Assembly (NCBI RefSeq): GCF_000165485.1
Contig: NC_014623.1
Span: 5,970,893-6,034,892, forward strand
Direction: 5' to 3'
From: Stigmatella aurantiaca DW4/3-1
Lineage (GTDB): Bacteria; Myxococcota; Myxococcia; Myxococcales; Myxococcaceae
Length of the DNA: 64,000 nt
The position numbers and the translations under genes are program-made. Of this stretch, positions 32,441 to 41,949 are shown piece by piece (within the stretch, counting starts at the first letter, position 1; every line of letters starts with the position of its first letter). The notes under the pieces are model-generated. The model searched no databases, was not told where the DNA came from, and saw only the letters and a program-made list of their open reading frames with translations.

Positions 32441-33457
32441 ATGGGAGACCGTATCCCCCGTCCGCGCGTGGCGCTTTTGCAATTGCTGAACGGCGCCTGG
32501 ATCACCCAAGCGCTCCACGCTGCCGCCAAACTGCGGCTGGCGGACTTCCTGGCCACGGGGCCGCTGACGGTGGAGGCGTTGGCCCAGCAAGCCGGGACCG
32601 ACGCTCAAAGCACGGGGCGGCTGCTGCGCGTCCTGGCGATGTTTGGCGTCTTCAGCGAGGTGGCGCCGGACCAGTTCGCGCTCACCCCCATGTCCGAGCA
32701 CCTGCGCTCGGATCGCCCCGACAGCCTGTACCACTGGGCGGTCATGCAGGGGGAGGCCTGGCACTGGCAAGCGTGGAGCACCCTGGCCGAGAACGTCCGC
32801 ACGGGCCGCACCGCCTTCGAACTCACGCACCAGGTCCCGCTCTTCGAGTTCCTCGACCAGCAGCCCGAGGCCGCCACCCTCTTCAACTCGGCCATGGCGG
32901 AGATGTCCTCCCTGGCGGTGAAGGCCATCGTGCAAAGCTATGACTTCTCGGCCTTCCGGCGCGTGGTGGACGTCGGAGGCGGAGAAGGCATCCTGCTGCA
33001 ACACCTGCTGGAGGCCCATGGCTCGGCGCGCGGGGTGCTCTTCGATCGTCCGGCGGCGCTGGACAAGGCCCGCCACCGGCTGAAGGGCACGCCGCTGGAG
33101 GGCCGCATCGAGTACCAGAGTGGCAACTTCTTCGAGACGGTTCCCCCCGGCGGGGACGCCTACGTCCTGAAACACATCCTGCACGACTGGAACGATGTCC
33201 AGGCAGGCAAGGTGCTCCGGGCGTGCCGGGCCCAGCTTTCACGCCAGGGCCGGCTGCTCGTCATCGAGTACGTGCTCCCCCCGGGAGACACCTTTTCCCC
33301 TGGCAAGCTGCTGGACCTTGAGATGTTGGTGGTGTGTGGGGGACAAGAACGGACCCTGGAGCACTGGAAGTCCCTCCTGACAGACAACGGTTTGACGCTC
33401 GATCGGGTGGTGGCCACCCCTTCGGGCGTCTCCATCATCGAGGCGCGCCCGGCATGA
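32441..33457 (+). CDS. SAM-dependent O-methyltransferase (acetylserotonin/caffeate O-MT family)
   Basis: 338 residues with an N-terminal winged-helix dimerisation domain (about 1-95) and a Rossmann domain carrying the SAM motif VVDVGGGEG and the catalytic-base region LKHILHDWND. This family methylates hydroxyl groups on small, often aromatic or polyketide-like molecules and is common in secondary metabolism. Its stop overlaps the VOC gene start (ATGA). It is divergent from the LeuB-type gene, so it may belong to the same pathway, but that is only a neighbourhood inference. Confidence 0.88.
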   Translation: MGDRIPRPRVALLQLLNGAWITQALHAAAKLRLADFLATGPLTVEALAQQAGTDAQSTGRLLRVLAMFGVFSEVAPDQFALTPMSEHLRSDRPDSLYHWAVMQGEAWHWQAWSTLAENVRTGRTAFELTHQVPLFEFLDQQPEAATLFNSAMAEMSSLAVKAIVQSYDFSAFRRVVDVGGGEGILLQHLLEAHGSARGVLFDRPAALDKARHRLKGTPLEGRIEYQSGNFFETVPPGGDAYVLKHILHDWNDVQAGKVLRACRAQLSRQGRLLVIEYVLPPGDTFSPGKLLDLEMLVVCGGQERTLEHWKSLLTDNGLTLDRVVATPSGVSIIEARPA

Positions 33458-34008
33458 GCCCTACCCCCCCGTCCCCCATGGAGAAGCTGGAGTTCTTTTC
33501 GGCCATCGTGCTCGTCTCGAAGGACACACGCCGGCTGGCCGCGTTCTACCGCGACACGCTGGGCCTGCCCTTGGAGGAGGAGATCCACCCAGACTCCGAC
33601 GTCCACTACGCCTGCGAGGTGGGCGACATCCACTTCGCCATCTTCCCCGAGCCCAAGAAGCACCTGGATCGCGGCGCCCGGGTGGGCCATGGGCAGGTGA
33701 AGTTCGCCTTCACCGTGTTCGATCTGGATGGGCTGGTCCAAGCACTGCGCGAGCGCGGCGTCGAGGTGACGTACCCGCCGATGCAGGCCGAGGACTTCAT
33801 CCGCATGACGGCGATCCGGGATCCGGATGGCAACTACATCGAGCTGACCCAGATGGATGAGCGGTGGTTCAAGCACCTGGCCAGCCGCAAGCGCCAGGGC
33901 ATCGATGTGGTGCAGCGCTGGCGCGAGCGCACCGGAGCCCCCCCTCCACCGGCCGAGCCGGTGTCCGAGGACGGGCCGAAGTGGTTCGACAAGCCTCGGC
34001 CCGCCTGA
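33454..34008 (+). CDS. VOC-family (glyoxalase/dioxygenase-like) protein
   Basis: A 184-residue protein with one vicinal-oxygen-chelate module (about 9-127): FFSAIVLVSKDTRRLAAFYRDTLGL at the start and RDPDGNYIELTQ at the end. A charged Pro-rich tail of about 55 residues follows. VOC proteins serve as dioxygenases, lyases, isomerases or drug-binding resistance proteins; the pattern does not choose among them. The start at 33454 overlaps the methyltransferase stop; ATG 33478 is a second choice. Coupling to the methyltransferase suggests they act on the same molecule. Confidence 0.78.
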   Translation: MSPTPPSPMEKLEFFSAIVLVSKDTRRLAAFYRDTLGLPLEEEIHPDSDVHYACEVGDIHFAIFPEPKKHLDRGARVGHGQVKFAFTVFDLDGLVQALRERGVEVTYPPMQAEDFIRMTAIRDPDGNYIELTQMDERWFKHLASRKRQGIDVVQRWRERTGAPPPPAEPVSEDGPKWFDKPRPA

Positions 34009-34041
34009 CGCCCCCTTCCCCTCGGTCTCTGAAATGAAACA

Positions 34042-34068
34042 GGCCTGCCCGCTCGAAGCGGACAGGCC
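34042..34068. terminator. Bidirectional terminator hairpin
   Basis: GGCCTGCCCGCT and AGCGGACAGGCC pair over 12 positions with one mismatch around a CGA loop, between the convergent VOC and lipoprotein genes. On the minus strand a T-rich stretch (TGTTTCATTTC) follows, so it is the better terminator for the cytochrome operon. Confidence 0.65.
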
Positions 34069-34096
34069 CGTGAAGCCCCCCTGAGCGGGGACGCCG

Positions 34097-35287
34097 CTAC
34101 GGAGGGGGCAAGGGCAGGCAGAGGTTGGGCGACAGCGCGCCCTCCGGCCCATTGGGCTGGTTCCTGCGCCACATCTGATTGCCCGCGAAGGTGATGACGC
34201 CAGGCAGCGGGGGCGCGGCAATGCGCTGGAAGAGCCAGGGGTTGAACTGATCCCCCTTGACCCGGCCATCCCGCTCCTTCACCCGGTTCTTCAGGGCACA
34301 CGGCGCCTGCGTCGGATCCGCATCCGGCACGAGGTTGTCGTGCGAGGGATCATACGGGGGCGTCGGATCCACCAGGGTGTAGGTGATCTCCTGCGGGGGA
34401 GCGGACGTCGTGGCACGCAGCAACACCACGGTGATGCCCAGGCCGCTCACCTTGGTGCCCGAGCCATCCGTCGCGGGCTGATCATCCACGAAATACCCTC
34501 GCTTGGACTGGTTCAGGAACGGCGGGAGCACCCCCGGGGGCGCCCAGTTCACGTTGAACGTCTGTCCCACGGGGGCGTTGTTGGCGGTGGCCTTGACCGT
34601 GGTGCAGCTGCCAGGGGCGCGCAGCAGCGGCGAGCCCGGCTGGTAGTTCCAGAAGACCGCCACGCTGGCGAACTTCTTGGTGTCGACGAAGTCCGCCACC
34701 TGGGTGGCGGAGCCCGTGGCGGTCAGGTGCTTGGCCACGGCCTCCAGGATGCCCACCGTGCTGATGCTGGCGGCCTCTTGCACGTGGCACACACTGTTGT
34801 GGGTGACCACGGGGCGCAGCGTGACCGTGGGCAGATAGGCCCCGGGGGGAACATTCGCGGCGGGATTCAACGAGCCCGTGGGCAGCGACGTCACGAAAAA
34901 CGGCACGGTGGTGCGGCTGGGCACCCCCTGCAGGGTCCACACGCCCAGTTCATCCGACTGGATCGGATCCCCGGTCGGGCCCCCGGTGATGGGATCAAAC
35001 GCGAAGATGGAGGAGCGCTGCACGGCGGAGAACCCGTACAGCGGCCCCTCGTCCAGCAGGAACGGCGCGCAGCGGATGTCCGGGAACGGGCATCCCACGA
35101 GGTTGATGAAGAAGGCCTCGGGATCCCACGCGAAGCCCGACAGCTGCGTGGTGGTCTTCGAGGGGTCCACATCGACGAATTCCGGCGTGGGGTAGAGTTC
35201 GGACTCGGACGGCGCATCATCCGAGCCGCAGGCTCCCAGCAACAGCGAGCCAGCCAGGAGGGTTCCGTAACGAAGGGTGCGGTTCAT
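34097..35287 (-). CDS. Lipoprotein of unknown function in the cytochrome operon
   Basis: A 396-residue lipoprotein: signal peptide MNRTLRYGTLLAGSLLLGAC with acylated C20, then a soluble region rich in Pro, Gly and Thr with several cysteines but no CxxCH. I recognise no family. It lies 17 bp after the multiheme lipoprotein gene in the same direction and is followed by a terminator, so it is the third gene of the cytochrome operon and probably sits on the same membrane face, perhaps as a partner of the heme protein. Confidence 0.7.
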   Translation of the reverse strand: MNRTLRYGTLLAGSLLLGACGSDDAPSESELYPTPEFVDVDPSKTTTQLSGFAWDPEAFFINLVGCPFPDIRCAPFLLDEGPLYGFSAVQRSSIFAFDPITGGPTGDPIQSDELGVWTLQGVPSRTTVPFFVTSLPTGSLNPAANVPPGAYLPTVTLRPVVTHNSVCHVQEAASISTVGILEAVAKHLTATGSATQVADFVDTKKFASVAVFWNYQPGSPLLRAPGSCTTVKATANNAPVGQTFNVNWAPPGVLPPFLNQSKRGYFVDDQPATDGSGTKVSGLGITVVLLRATTSAPPQEITYTLVDPTPPYDPSHDNLVPDADPTQAPCALKNRVKERDGRVKGDQFNPWLFQRIAAPPLPGVITFAGNQMWRRNQPNGPEGALSPNLCLPLPPP

Positions 35288-35304
35288 GGCGGGACGGAGA
35301 TCCT

Positions 35305-37236
35305 TCAATTCGCGGGGAGGATGTGGCCCTTGGGGGCGGTGTCCACGTGACAGCTCTGCGCACAGTTGCCGAAGCGGCTCGGCTCACCCGTGTTGGAGAA
35401 CTTCACCTGGAAGTACTGGTTGTCGTGCGCCGAGGGGTGGCACGAGGCGCACACGGTGATGCTGGGCCGCAGCGCGCTCGCGCGCGTCAGGTGGCACATC
35501 GTGCAGTCGCCCTTGTCCGCCGGGTAGCGGGGCGAGCTCATGTGAATCTTGTGCGCGAAGTCCTGGGGCCGGTTGTACAGGTCGTTGTTGAACGAGTGGC
35601 ACACCTTGCAGCTCTCCACGTGGTCCACGGACAGGCCGTGGCGCAGGTTGTCCAGGGAGAGCACGCCGCGGTGGCAGATCTGGCAGTTGCCCACCGCGTT
35701 CGGATAGGTGGTGCGCTCCTCCTGGCCCACCTGGAAGAAGAAGGGGTTCAACTTCGAGGTGCGCTCGCCCATGAAGTAGCGGTTGCTCTTGATGAGCGCC
35801 ACGTACGTGCCGGGCTCCGCGTTCGCGGGCAGGGTGCGGGTCACCCGCGTCGGCCACTGCATGAAGTGCTGGCCGGTGGGCAGCCGCACGGTGGCCGGCT
35901 CATCCACCAGCGCCCAGAAGAAGTCCGGCCCGTAGAACGGGGACTTCTCGGTGGGGTTGCTGCGCGGGGTCATCTTGTGGAGGGGCCCTGCGATTTGCAC
36001 CGCCGGGACCATGTCGTACTCGAGCAGCGTGTCCAGGAAGGGGATCTGCGTGTAGAGCAGGCCGTTGCTCTTGCCGGTGACCGCCTCGAAGCCGCTGGGC
36101 AGGCTCAGCTCGTTGTGCAGGCGGTTGCCATCGTTGTCGCGGATGTCCACGAAGAGGTTCATCGTCTCGCCCGGCATGTAGTACTTGCCGTTGGCGGGCC
36201 GGGAGAGCTTCAGGCGCGGATCCAAGCCGAAACCACACGTCTTGGGGTTGCCCGCGGCATCCGTGCACCCGCGCTCCACCTCGTTGGGCGGGACGAAGTC
36301 CACCGGGAAGTAGAACGGCTCCTTGGGCAGCTGGCTCCACGTGACGCGGATGGCGCCGGGGCCGCGCAGATCGCCCACCTCGAACGTCTTGAAGGGGTTG
36401 GTGCTGCCCACGAAGTCCAGCCGCGCCATGGTGCGGAACAGCGGGGGCGACGGCGGCCACCCCGGAAGCTGGGGCGTGGGGTGCACCGCGGTATCGCCGG
36501 GGAACTGCGGGGGCAGCACCCGCTCCATGCGCCACATGATGCGCGAGTGGCCGGCCGACGAGGTGTCGGTGACGAACTCGGCGCGCTCGTAGCTCACCGG
36601 GGTGCCGACCACGGTGCCGTCCTCGTTGAGCACCTCGACCGTGAAGGTGTCGCCCTGCACCTTGCGCCAGTCCGCGTTGTCGAAGAGCACCTGGCGCGAC
36701 CAGGAGTCCTGGGTGGAGCCCGGCACCGCGGGGACGAACTTCCACTCGTCCGACACCTGGCCCAGGTTGCTCCAGTTCAGGTTCTTGAGCCGGGACTGGG
36801 TCTTGATCCACCGGACCGGCTCGGCCAGGTCACCGGCATTCTGGTGCTCTGGCTTGTCGACGATGGTGTCGGTGATGGTGAACTGGTTGAGGAAGTACTT
36901 GGTCCGGCTCTGGATGCGCAGCCGGCCCGTGGGCGGAACGAGCGTGTTCGTCGGCTCGTTGAGGGGCGTCGCCAGGCTCGGACACAGCGTGGGGTAGGTG
37001 TCCGGCACGGGCGAATCGCCCTTGGCTCCCATCTGCCCGTCGGGCATCACCGCGCAGCCATTGAACTGCTGCAGGCTGAGGCGGATCGCTCCCGAGGCAG
37101 CCGCCTGGTAGGGATCGAAGACTTTGGCGCCCCGTCCCGAGGCATTCTCGGAATCGCTTACCGAGAGCAGATCACAACCAACGGTCGGTACCAGGAGTGC
37201 ACAGAGTGCACCGGTCAGCAGAGTGGAGCGTTTCAT
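35305..37236 (-). CDS. Multiheme c-type cytochrome lipoprotein
   Basis: A 643-residue lipoprotein (signal ending PTVGC, C22). The first 510 or so residues are beta-rich and heme-free. The last 130 residues hold the heme sites: four CxxCH motifs (CQICH at 518-522, CKVCH, CTMCH, CASCH) and one CxxxCH (CAQSCH, ending about 630). Multiheme lipoproteins of this kind carry electrons at the outer membrane or periplasm. It follows the membrane tri-heme cytochrome gene by 81 bp and precedes a lipoprotein gene. The ATG at 37236 was preferred over a GTG two codons earlier because it opens the signal peptide. Confidence 0.82.
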   Translation of the reverse strand: MKRSTLLTGALCALLVPTVGCDLLSVSDSENASGRGAKVFDPYQAAASGAIRLSLQQFNGCAVMPDGQMGAKGDSPVPDTYPTLCPSLATPLNEPTNTLVPPTGRLRIQSRTKYFLNQFTITDTIVDKPEHQNAGDLAEPVRWIKTQSRLKNLNWSNLGQVSDEWKFVPAVPGSTQDSWSRQVLFDNADWRKVQGDTFTVEVLNEDGTVVGTPVSYERAEFVTDTSSAGHSRIMWRMERVLPPQFPGDTAVHPTPQLPGWPPSPPLFRTMARLDFVGSTNPFKTFEVGDLRGPGAIRVTWSQLPKEPFYFPVDFVPPNEVERGCTDAAGNPKTCGFGLDPRLKLSRPANGKYYMPGETMNLFVDIRDNDGNRLHNELSLPSGFEAVTGKSNGLLYTQIPFLDTLLEYDMVPAVQIAGPLHKMTPRSNPTEKSPFYGPDFFWALVDEPATVRLPTGQHFMQWPTRVTRTLPANAEPGTYVALIKSNRYFMGERTSKLNPFFFQVGQEERTTYPNAVGNCQICHRGVLSLDNLRHGLSVDHVESCKVCHSFNNDLYNRPQDFAHKIHMSSPRYPADKGDCTMCHLTRASALRPSITVCASCHPSAHDNQYFQVKFSNTGEPSRFGNCAQSCHVDTAPKGHILPAN

Positions 37237-37317
37237 GAGCACTGAGGAGGCGATCTGCGGGAGGGGAAAGGTTCGTTCGGGCAGGAGGAAATGGGGAGGA
37301 ACACCCTCCCCTCTCCC

Positions 37318-38526
37318 TTAGGGAATCTTGGCGGCGTAGGCCTGGACCCAGTTCGCCATTTCCAGCGCCTGCTCGTCGGTGAGCAGATCGTGGTAGGTGG
37401 GCATCTGGGTCCCCGGTGAGGTGGCCTCTGGGTTGCGGATCCACCGGGCCACTTCGACGGCCGGCTTGCCGACCGCCGGCTTGAGCCGGTCGCGGTACTT
37501 GGCGTCCGCGCCATGGCACAGCGCGCAGCCCAGATCGCTGAAGAGCTTCTCGGGGCCCGACTGGAGGTTCGCCTTCACGCGCGGCGCGGCATCCGGGGGC
37601 ACCACGTCCTCGGCCTTGGGCACCGACTGCAGGAAGGTGTAGAGCGCCTGCACGTCCACGTCGTCCAGGTTGCGCACGCGGATCATCGGCAGGCGCAGCG
37701 GGATGCCTTCCCGGTTGATGCCGTGCTGCAGGGCGCGCGAGAACTCCGGCACGGTGTACTGGGCCAGGCCCGCCTGCCCGAAGGTGATGTTGGTGGAGTA
37801 GATGCCGCCCTCGGGCGTGTCCACGAACTTGAAGCCACCCTTGAAGGCGTCCGGGCCCCGGGCCTTCGCGCCGTCCACGCCGGGCGTGTGGCACTCGGCG
37901 CACACGTAGACATCCTGCGCCAGGTAGGCGCCCCACTCCACCGTGGGCCCCTTGGGCGGTGCCTTGATGCCCGAGGCCGGCCAGGTGGGCATCGGCGCCA
38001 GCCCCATGCCGAGCGCCAGCTTGCCCACCGGCGACAGCTGCGGCGGGGTCTGCACCCGCTCATCCGGGGCGAAGAGCTCGTCGTTGGTGCGCAGGAAGCC
38101 GAGGACCGCCGAGAGATCCTCGTCGGACATGCCGAACAGCGGCATGATGACCATGCGGTGCCCATCGCGCCGGACGCCGAAGCGGACCGCCCGGGCCAGG
38201 AGGCCATCCGACACGCCCTTGATGCCCGCCGTCGGGTGCGAGGTGAGGTTGGCGGTGATGACGGCACCGAACACCTTGGGCAAGTCCGGCATGACGCCGC
38301 CCGCGGCGCGGCCGCTGCCATCCTGCACGTGGCAGTCGTAGCAGACGCTCTCGAAGATGTGCTTGCCGCGCGCGATGCTTTGCGCGTCCGTGGCCGCGGC
38401 GATCGGCGGAAGAGGCGCCTCGACCGTCGCCGAGAGCTTGGAACTGGCCACCAGGAACAGGACCACGACCACCGCGACCAACAACACCACCAAACCACCC
38501 AGCCCGATCAGGATCTTTTTCACCAT
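37318..38526 (-). CDS. Membrane-anchored tri-heme cytochrome c
   Basis: 402 residues with an uncleaved N-terminal membrane helix (about 5-27) and three cytochrome-c modules, each with one site: CYDCH (62-66), CAECH (209-213) and CALCH (334-338). Candidate axial methionines are present (for example MPLFGM and MPTYHD). The three-module form resembles the cytochrome subunits of alcohol/aldehyde/gluconate dehydrogenases, but no dehydrogenase gene is nearby. It more likely passes electrons to the multiheme lipoprotein encoded next. It heads the three-gene leftward operon. Confidence 0.85.
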   Translation of the reverse strand: MVKKILIGLGGLVVLLVAVVVVLFLVASSKLSATVEAPLPPIAAATDAQSIARGKHIFESVCYDCHVQDGSGRAAGGVMPDLPKVFGAVITANLTSHPTAGIKGVSDGLLARAVRFGVRRDGHRMVIMPLFGMSDEDLSAVLGFLRTNDELFAPDERVQTPPQLSPVGKLALGMGLAPMPTWPASGIKAPPKGPTVEWGAYLAQDVYVCAECHTPGVDGAKARGPDAFKGGFKFVDTPEGGIYSTNITFGQAGLAQYTVPEFSRALQHGINREGIPLRLPMIRVRNLDDVDVQALYTFLQSVPKAEDVVPPDAAPRVKANLQSGPEKLFSDLGCALCHGADAKYRDRLKPAVGKPAVEVARWIRNPEATSPGTQMPTYHDLLTDEQALEMANWVQAYAAKIP

Positions 38527-38679
38527 TGCCCCTGCCCTAACGAAGATGCGCCAAACCCGGTGAGCTCCGGATCACCGCGAGCCCCGAACCCTTCCGTCCA
38601 TCGGAATGTCGGGTCCCGGACATTAACACAACTTCTCCATCCTGAGGAATTGAGAGCCACACCTGTTGGATAGGGTCCT

Positions 38680-41600
38680 TCATGGCTGCCCTCGCGGCTT
38701 CAAGTGGACCTCCTGCCCGGGAACCGCCATCACCCACTGTGCGAGGTCCTCCTTGCCCGGGCAAGACACGAACACCTGAAGTTCCTTGCTCGCCTCGATG
38801 GACACCTTGAGGGGAGCATCCGCGGACAGCATCTGATCGCCGATCTTCACCTTGCATCCCGGAATCGGCTCCGAGAGGAGCGTGCCGGGCGTGTTCCCCG
38901 AGATCATCGGCACCTCGGGAATGGAGTGCACGTCCAGGCGGTCCTCGATGGTCATCCGCCCGAAGCGCTGGACGCGGTTGCGGTGGACGGTGGAGACGAG
39001 CACCTCCTCGGGATGAGCGAATTGCAGGTTTCCCTCGACCCGGAGCCCCTCGATGTAGAGGTGCTCTCCCCGCCGCAGGTTGACCACGCGGATGCCTTCC
39101 TCACCGGGGAAGAAGAGCACGGCGGCCACGCCCACGATGGCCAGCAGCAGCGCCCCCACCCCCAGGCCAATCCACAAGCGCGGAGAGCGCGGGGCCGCCG
39201 GGCGGGCGGACGGGGACACCTGGGCCAGGGGGGCGGTGGACACCGGGGGCGGCGGCGGCATCGGCGCCGGTGCGGGCGCGACCGCCGGGATGGCCATCCG
39301 CGAGGGAGACTGCACGGGGATCTGCGCCGTGGGACGAGGAGTGCTCGCCTGAACCGAGGGCATCTGCGTGCTGGCCCGGGCCGGCGGAGGGGCCACCGAA
39401 GGCATGACGGTGGAGGGCCGGGCCGGCGCCGGGGGGGGCGGCGCGGCCGAGGCGGGGGGCATGGCCCGGATGCCGGAGCGGGTCGAGCTGCTCACCGGGG
39501 GGTGCGTGCCCGAAGGGGGCCCCGCCGGGCGCATCGCGACCTGGCTGGGCCGGCTTGGGGCCGCCGGGGCTTGTGCCGCCGGCCGAGCCTCCGCCCGGGC
39601 GGGCCCCGCCGCGTTCCCCTCGGGGGCCGACGCGGCCTGCGGCGGCGCGGCGGCGGGAATGGACCGGGGGCCACTGCCGCTCGCGCTGGGACGCGAGCCC
39701 GTCACCCCGGCCCCGGGCCGGGAGCCCGTCAGGTTGGGGCGGGAACCGGAGCCCGTGCCCGAACTCGCGACAGCCCCCGCGAGCCGCGCCGAGGACGCAT
39801 CCGTCGCACCGGAGGGGATGCGCGGGTGCGACCCGGAGCCCGGAGAGGCCACGGCCGGCGCGTACTCCGCCAGCCGGTCTCCCAGCGTGTCCTTGAAGAA
39901 CTGCGCCACCGCGGCCGGCGAGGAGTTGAGGCGGTGGTGGGCCATCACCGCTTCGATCTCCTCGCGGAGCGCCGCCGCCGAGGGCGTGCGCCGCGCGGGA
40001 TCCTTCACCAGGGCGCGCAGGATGAGATCCGACACGTCCTGGGGAATGCTCGGCTTGAGCTGGGACGGCACGGGCGCCGGCTCGCGCACCACGGCGTTGA
40101 GCGAGGCCGCGTCGTGATCCCTGCGGAACGGCAGCGTGCCGGTGAGCAGCTCGAAGAGCACCACACCCAGGGCGAACACGTCGTTGCGCGCGTCCAGCGG
40201 CCGGCCCGCGGCGGCCTCCGGGGAGATGTAGGAGATCTTCCCCTTGAGCACGCCCGCCTGCGTGTGGTCCTCGCCCTGCACCTTGGCGATGCCGAAGTCG
40301 CTCAGCTTGATGGCGCCATCGAGCGAAATGAGGACGTTGTGGGGGCTGACGTCGCGGTGCACCACCGGGTGCGCGTTGCCCGCGGGATCCACGTAGCTGT
40401 GGGCGTAGTGCAGGCCGGCCGCCGTCTCGGCGACGATGCGCAGCGCGTGCTCCATGGGCAGGGCGAGCCCCTTGCGGCGCAAGTCATTCATCAGCCGCTT
40501 GAGGTCCGGGCCGCGCACGTACTCCATGAGGATGTACGCCACGCCGTCGGTGACGCCCACGTCGAAGGTCTGCACGACGTTGGGGTGCGTGAGCCGCGCG
40601 TTCGCCCGGGCCTCGGCGAAGAGCATGTCCACGAACTCGGGGTTCTCGGCGAACTGCGCGAGAATCTTCTTCATCACCACGAACTTCTCGAAGCCCTTCA
40701 CCCCCACCTGCTTGGCGAGGAACACCTCCGCCATGCCGCCCTGCCCCAGCCGGCGGATGATCTGCAGCTTGCTGCCGCCGTGGGAGCTGCTGATGTCCGT
40801 GTGGTTGCCGCCCCCCGCCTGCTGGGCCTCGGCGTTGACGGCGCCGAAGAGGAACTGGGTGAGCGCCTTGGCCTCCAGCGCCTCGATGTCCTCCAGCGGG
40901 CGGTCCGTCAGCGGAATCCGGGCCAGGAACTGCGCCAGGTTGGGGATGGAGGCCAGGCGCGAGGCCCCGCCACAGATGACGCAGGGGCGCTCCTGGCCCT
41001 CGTTGACGCGCAGTTGCTGGACGAACTCCGCGGCGTGGGCGCGCTGGTGGTGCAGCTGGCCGCAGTTCTGACACTCGTACGGCAGCCACAGGGAGTGGAT
41101 GCGCGCCGGCAGCGGCTTGCCGGACTTGACCAGCGGGGCCAACACCAAGGGCGGCACCCGGCAAAGCACCACCTGGGCCCCCTTGGAGGCCGTGTCCAGC
41201 ACCTGCTCCAGCTTCACCACGCCTTCCAGCTCCACCTTGGCCACGTGGGAGAAGTCGAACGCGACGCGCCCCTCCAGGCCGGAGGCGAGCCGGCGCACGT
41301 TGAGGTCTCCCCGGAGGACGCTCGCCAGGGTGATGTAGGTGATGTCGTCCTGGACCGTCTTCAGGTGCGACGGCAGGTCCAGCGGCTCGGCGGCGGCGGC
41401 CAGCCGCAGGTAGCGCAGCACCACCGGGTCCACCGTGCCCAGGTGCTGCCTGCGCGCGTAGTCGAAGAACTCGCTGGGGAGATCCGCGAACTCCAGGGGC
41501 TGGGCGCACACCGGGCAGGAGTGCTCGGGGGCGCGGTTCTCGGAGATGAGCTGCGCCTCGTCAATCAGGTTGATGGCGCGCAGCCGGTCCTCGCTGCACG

Positions 41601-41949
41601 TGCGGCACGTGTACGGCGCCAGCACCGACAGGACCCGCGAGACGCCCGAGAAGCCCTCCACCATGTTGAGCTGATCCACCACCACGGGAGGGGCGTAGAC
41701 CACGTACAGGCTGATGGCGCCGTTGGGCAGCTTGGAGACAAACTCGATCCACTTGCGCACACCGAAGGAGCTGATCCGGTCCACGCACCCGAGATCGACG
41801 ATGACAATCCCCGTGAGATCCGGGGACGCGGACGACAGTGGGAACGTCTCGTCGATGACGCCAGACACCCGCACGTGGGAGATGTTCCCCACCCGGGATC
41901 GGCTGATGATTGCGTTCGAACCCTGGTTCTCCACCGTCCCTACCCTCAT
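38680..41949 (-). CDS. Ser/Thr protein kinase with STAS-like and zinc-knuckle N-terminal region
   Basis: 1089 residues. The N-terminal 370 residues repeat a pattern: a STAS-like stretch (about 10-110) then cysteine pairs (C115/C118 and C145/C148), and a second STAS-like stretch (about 195-285) then C293/C296 and C323/C326. The kinase domain follows: LGQGGMAEV (401-409), VVMKK, HRDVSPHN (531-538) and DFG (551-553), all catalytic residues present. A long Pro/Ala/Ser linker leads to one transmembrane helix near residue 955 and a C-terminal domain of about 120 residues outside the membrane. Its ATG overlaps the HATPase gene stop (ATGA). The pairing recalls anti-sigma/anti-anti-sigma partner switching. 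Confidence 0.9.
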   Translation of the reverse strand: MRVGTVENQGSNAIISRSRVGNISHVRVSGVIDETFPLSSASPDLTGIVIVDLGCVDRISSFGVRKWIEFVSKLPNGAISLYVVYAPPVVVDQLNMVEGFSGVSRVLSVLAPYTCRTCSEDRLRAINLIDEAQLISENRAPEHSCPVCAQPLEFADLPSEFFDYARRQHLGTVDPVVLRYLRLAAAAEPLDLPSHLKTVQDDITYITLASVLRGDLNVRRLASGLEGRVAFDFSHVAKVELEGVVKLEQVLDTASKGAQVVLCRVPPLVLAPLVKSGKPLPARIHSLWLPYECQNCGQLHHQRAHAAEFVQQLRVNEGQERPCVICGGASRLASIPNLAQFLARIPLTDRPLEDIEALEAKALTQFLFGAVNAEAQQAGGGNHTDISSSHGGSKLQIIRRLGQGGMAEVFLAKQVGVKGFEKFVVMKKILAQFAENPEFVDMLFAEARANARLTHPNVVQTFDVGVTDGVAYILMEYVRGPDLKRLMNDLRRKGLALPMEHALRIVAETAAGLHYAHSYVDPAGNAHPVVHRDVSPHNVLISLDGAIKLSDFGIAKVQGEDHTQAGVLKGKISYISPEAAAGRPLDARNDVFALGVVLFELLTGTLPFRRDHDAASLNAVVREPAPVPSQLKPSIPQDVSDLILRALVKDPARRTPSAAALREEIEAVMAHHRLNSSPAAVAQFFKDTLGDRLAEYAPAVASPGSGSHPRIPSGATDASSARLAGAVASSGTGSGSRPNLTGSRPGAGVTGSRPSASGSGPRSIPAAAPPQAASAPEGNAAGPARAEARPAAQAPAAPSRPSQVAMRPAGPPSGTHPPVSSSTRSGIRAMPPASAAPPPPAPARPSTVMPSVAPPPARASTQMPSVQASTPRPTAQIPVQSPSRMAIPAVAPAPAPMPPPPPVSTAPLAQVSPSARPAAPRSPRLWIGLGVGALLLAIVGVAAVLFFPGEEGIRVVNLRRGEHLYIEGLRVEGNLQFAHPEEVLVSTVHRNRVQRFGRMTIEDRLDVHSIPEVPMISGNTPGTLLSEPIPGCKVKIGDQMLSADAPLKVSIEASKELQVFVSCPGKEDLAQWVMAVPGQEVHLKPRGQP

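Noticed and set aside
39180-39850. Low-complexity Pro/Ala/Ser-rich DNA resembling a repeat element
   Set aside because: It encodes the kinase linker in frame and has no repeated unit at DNA level.
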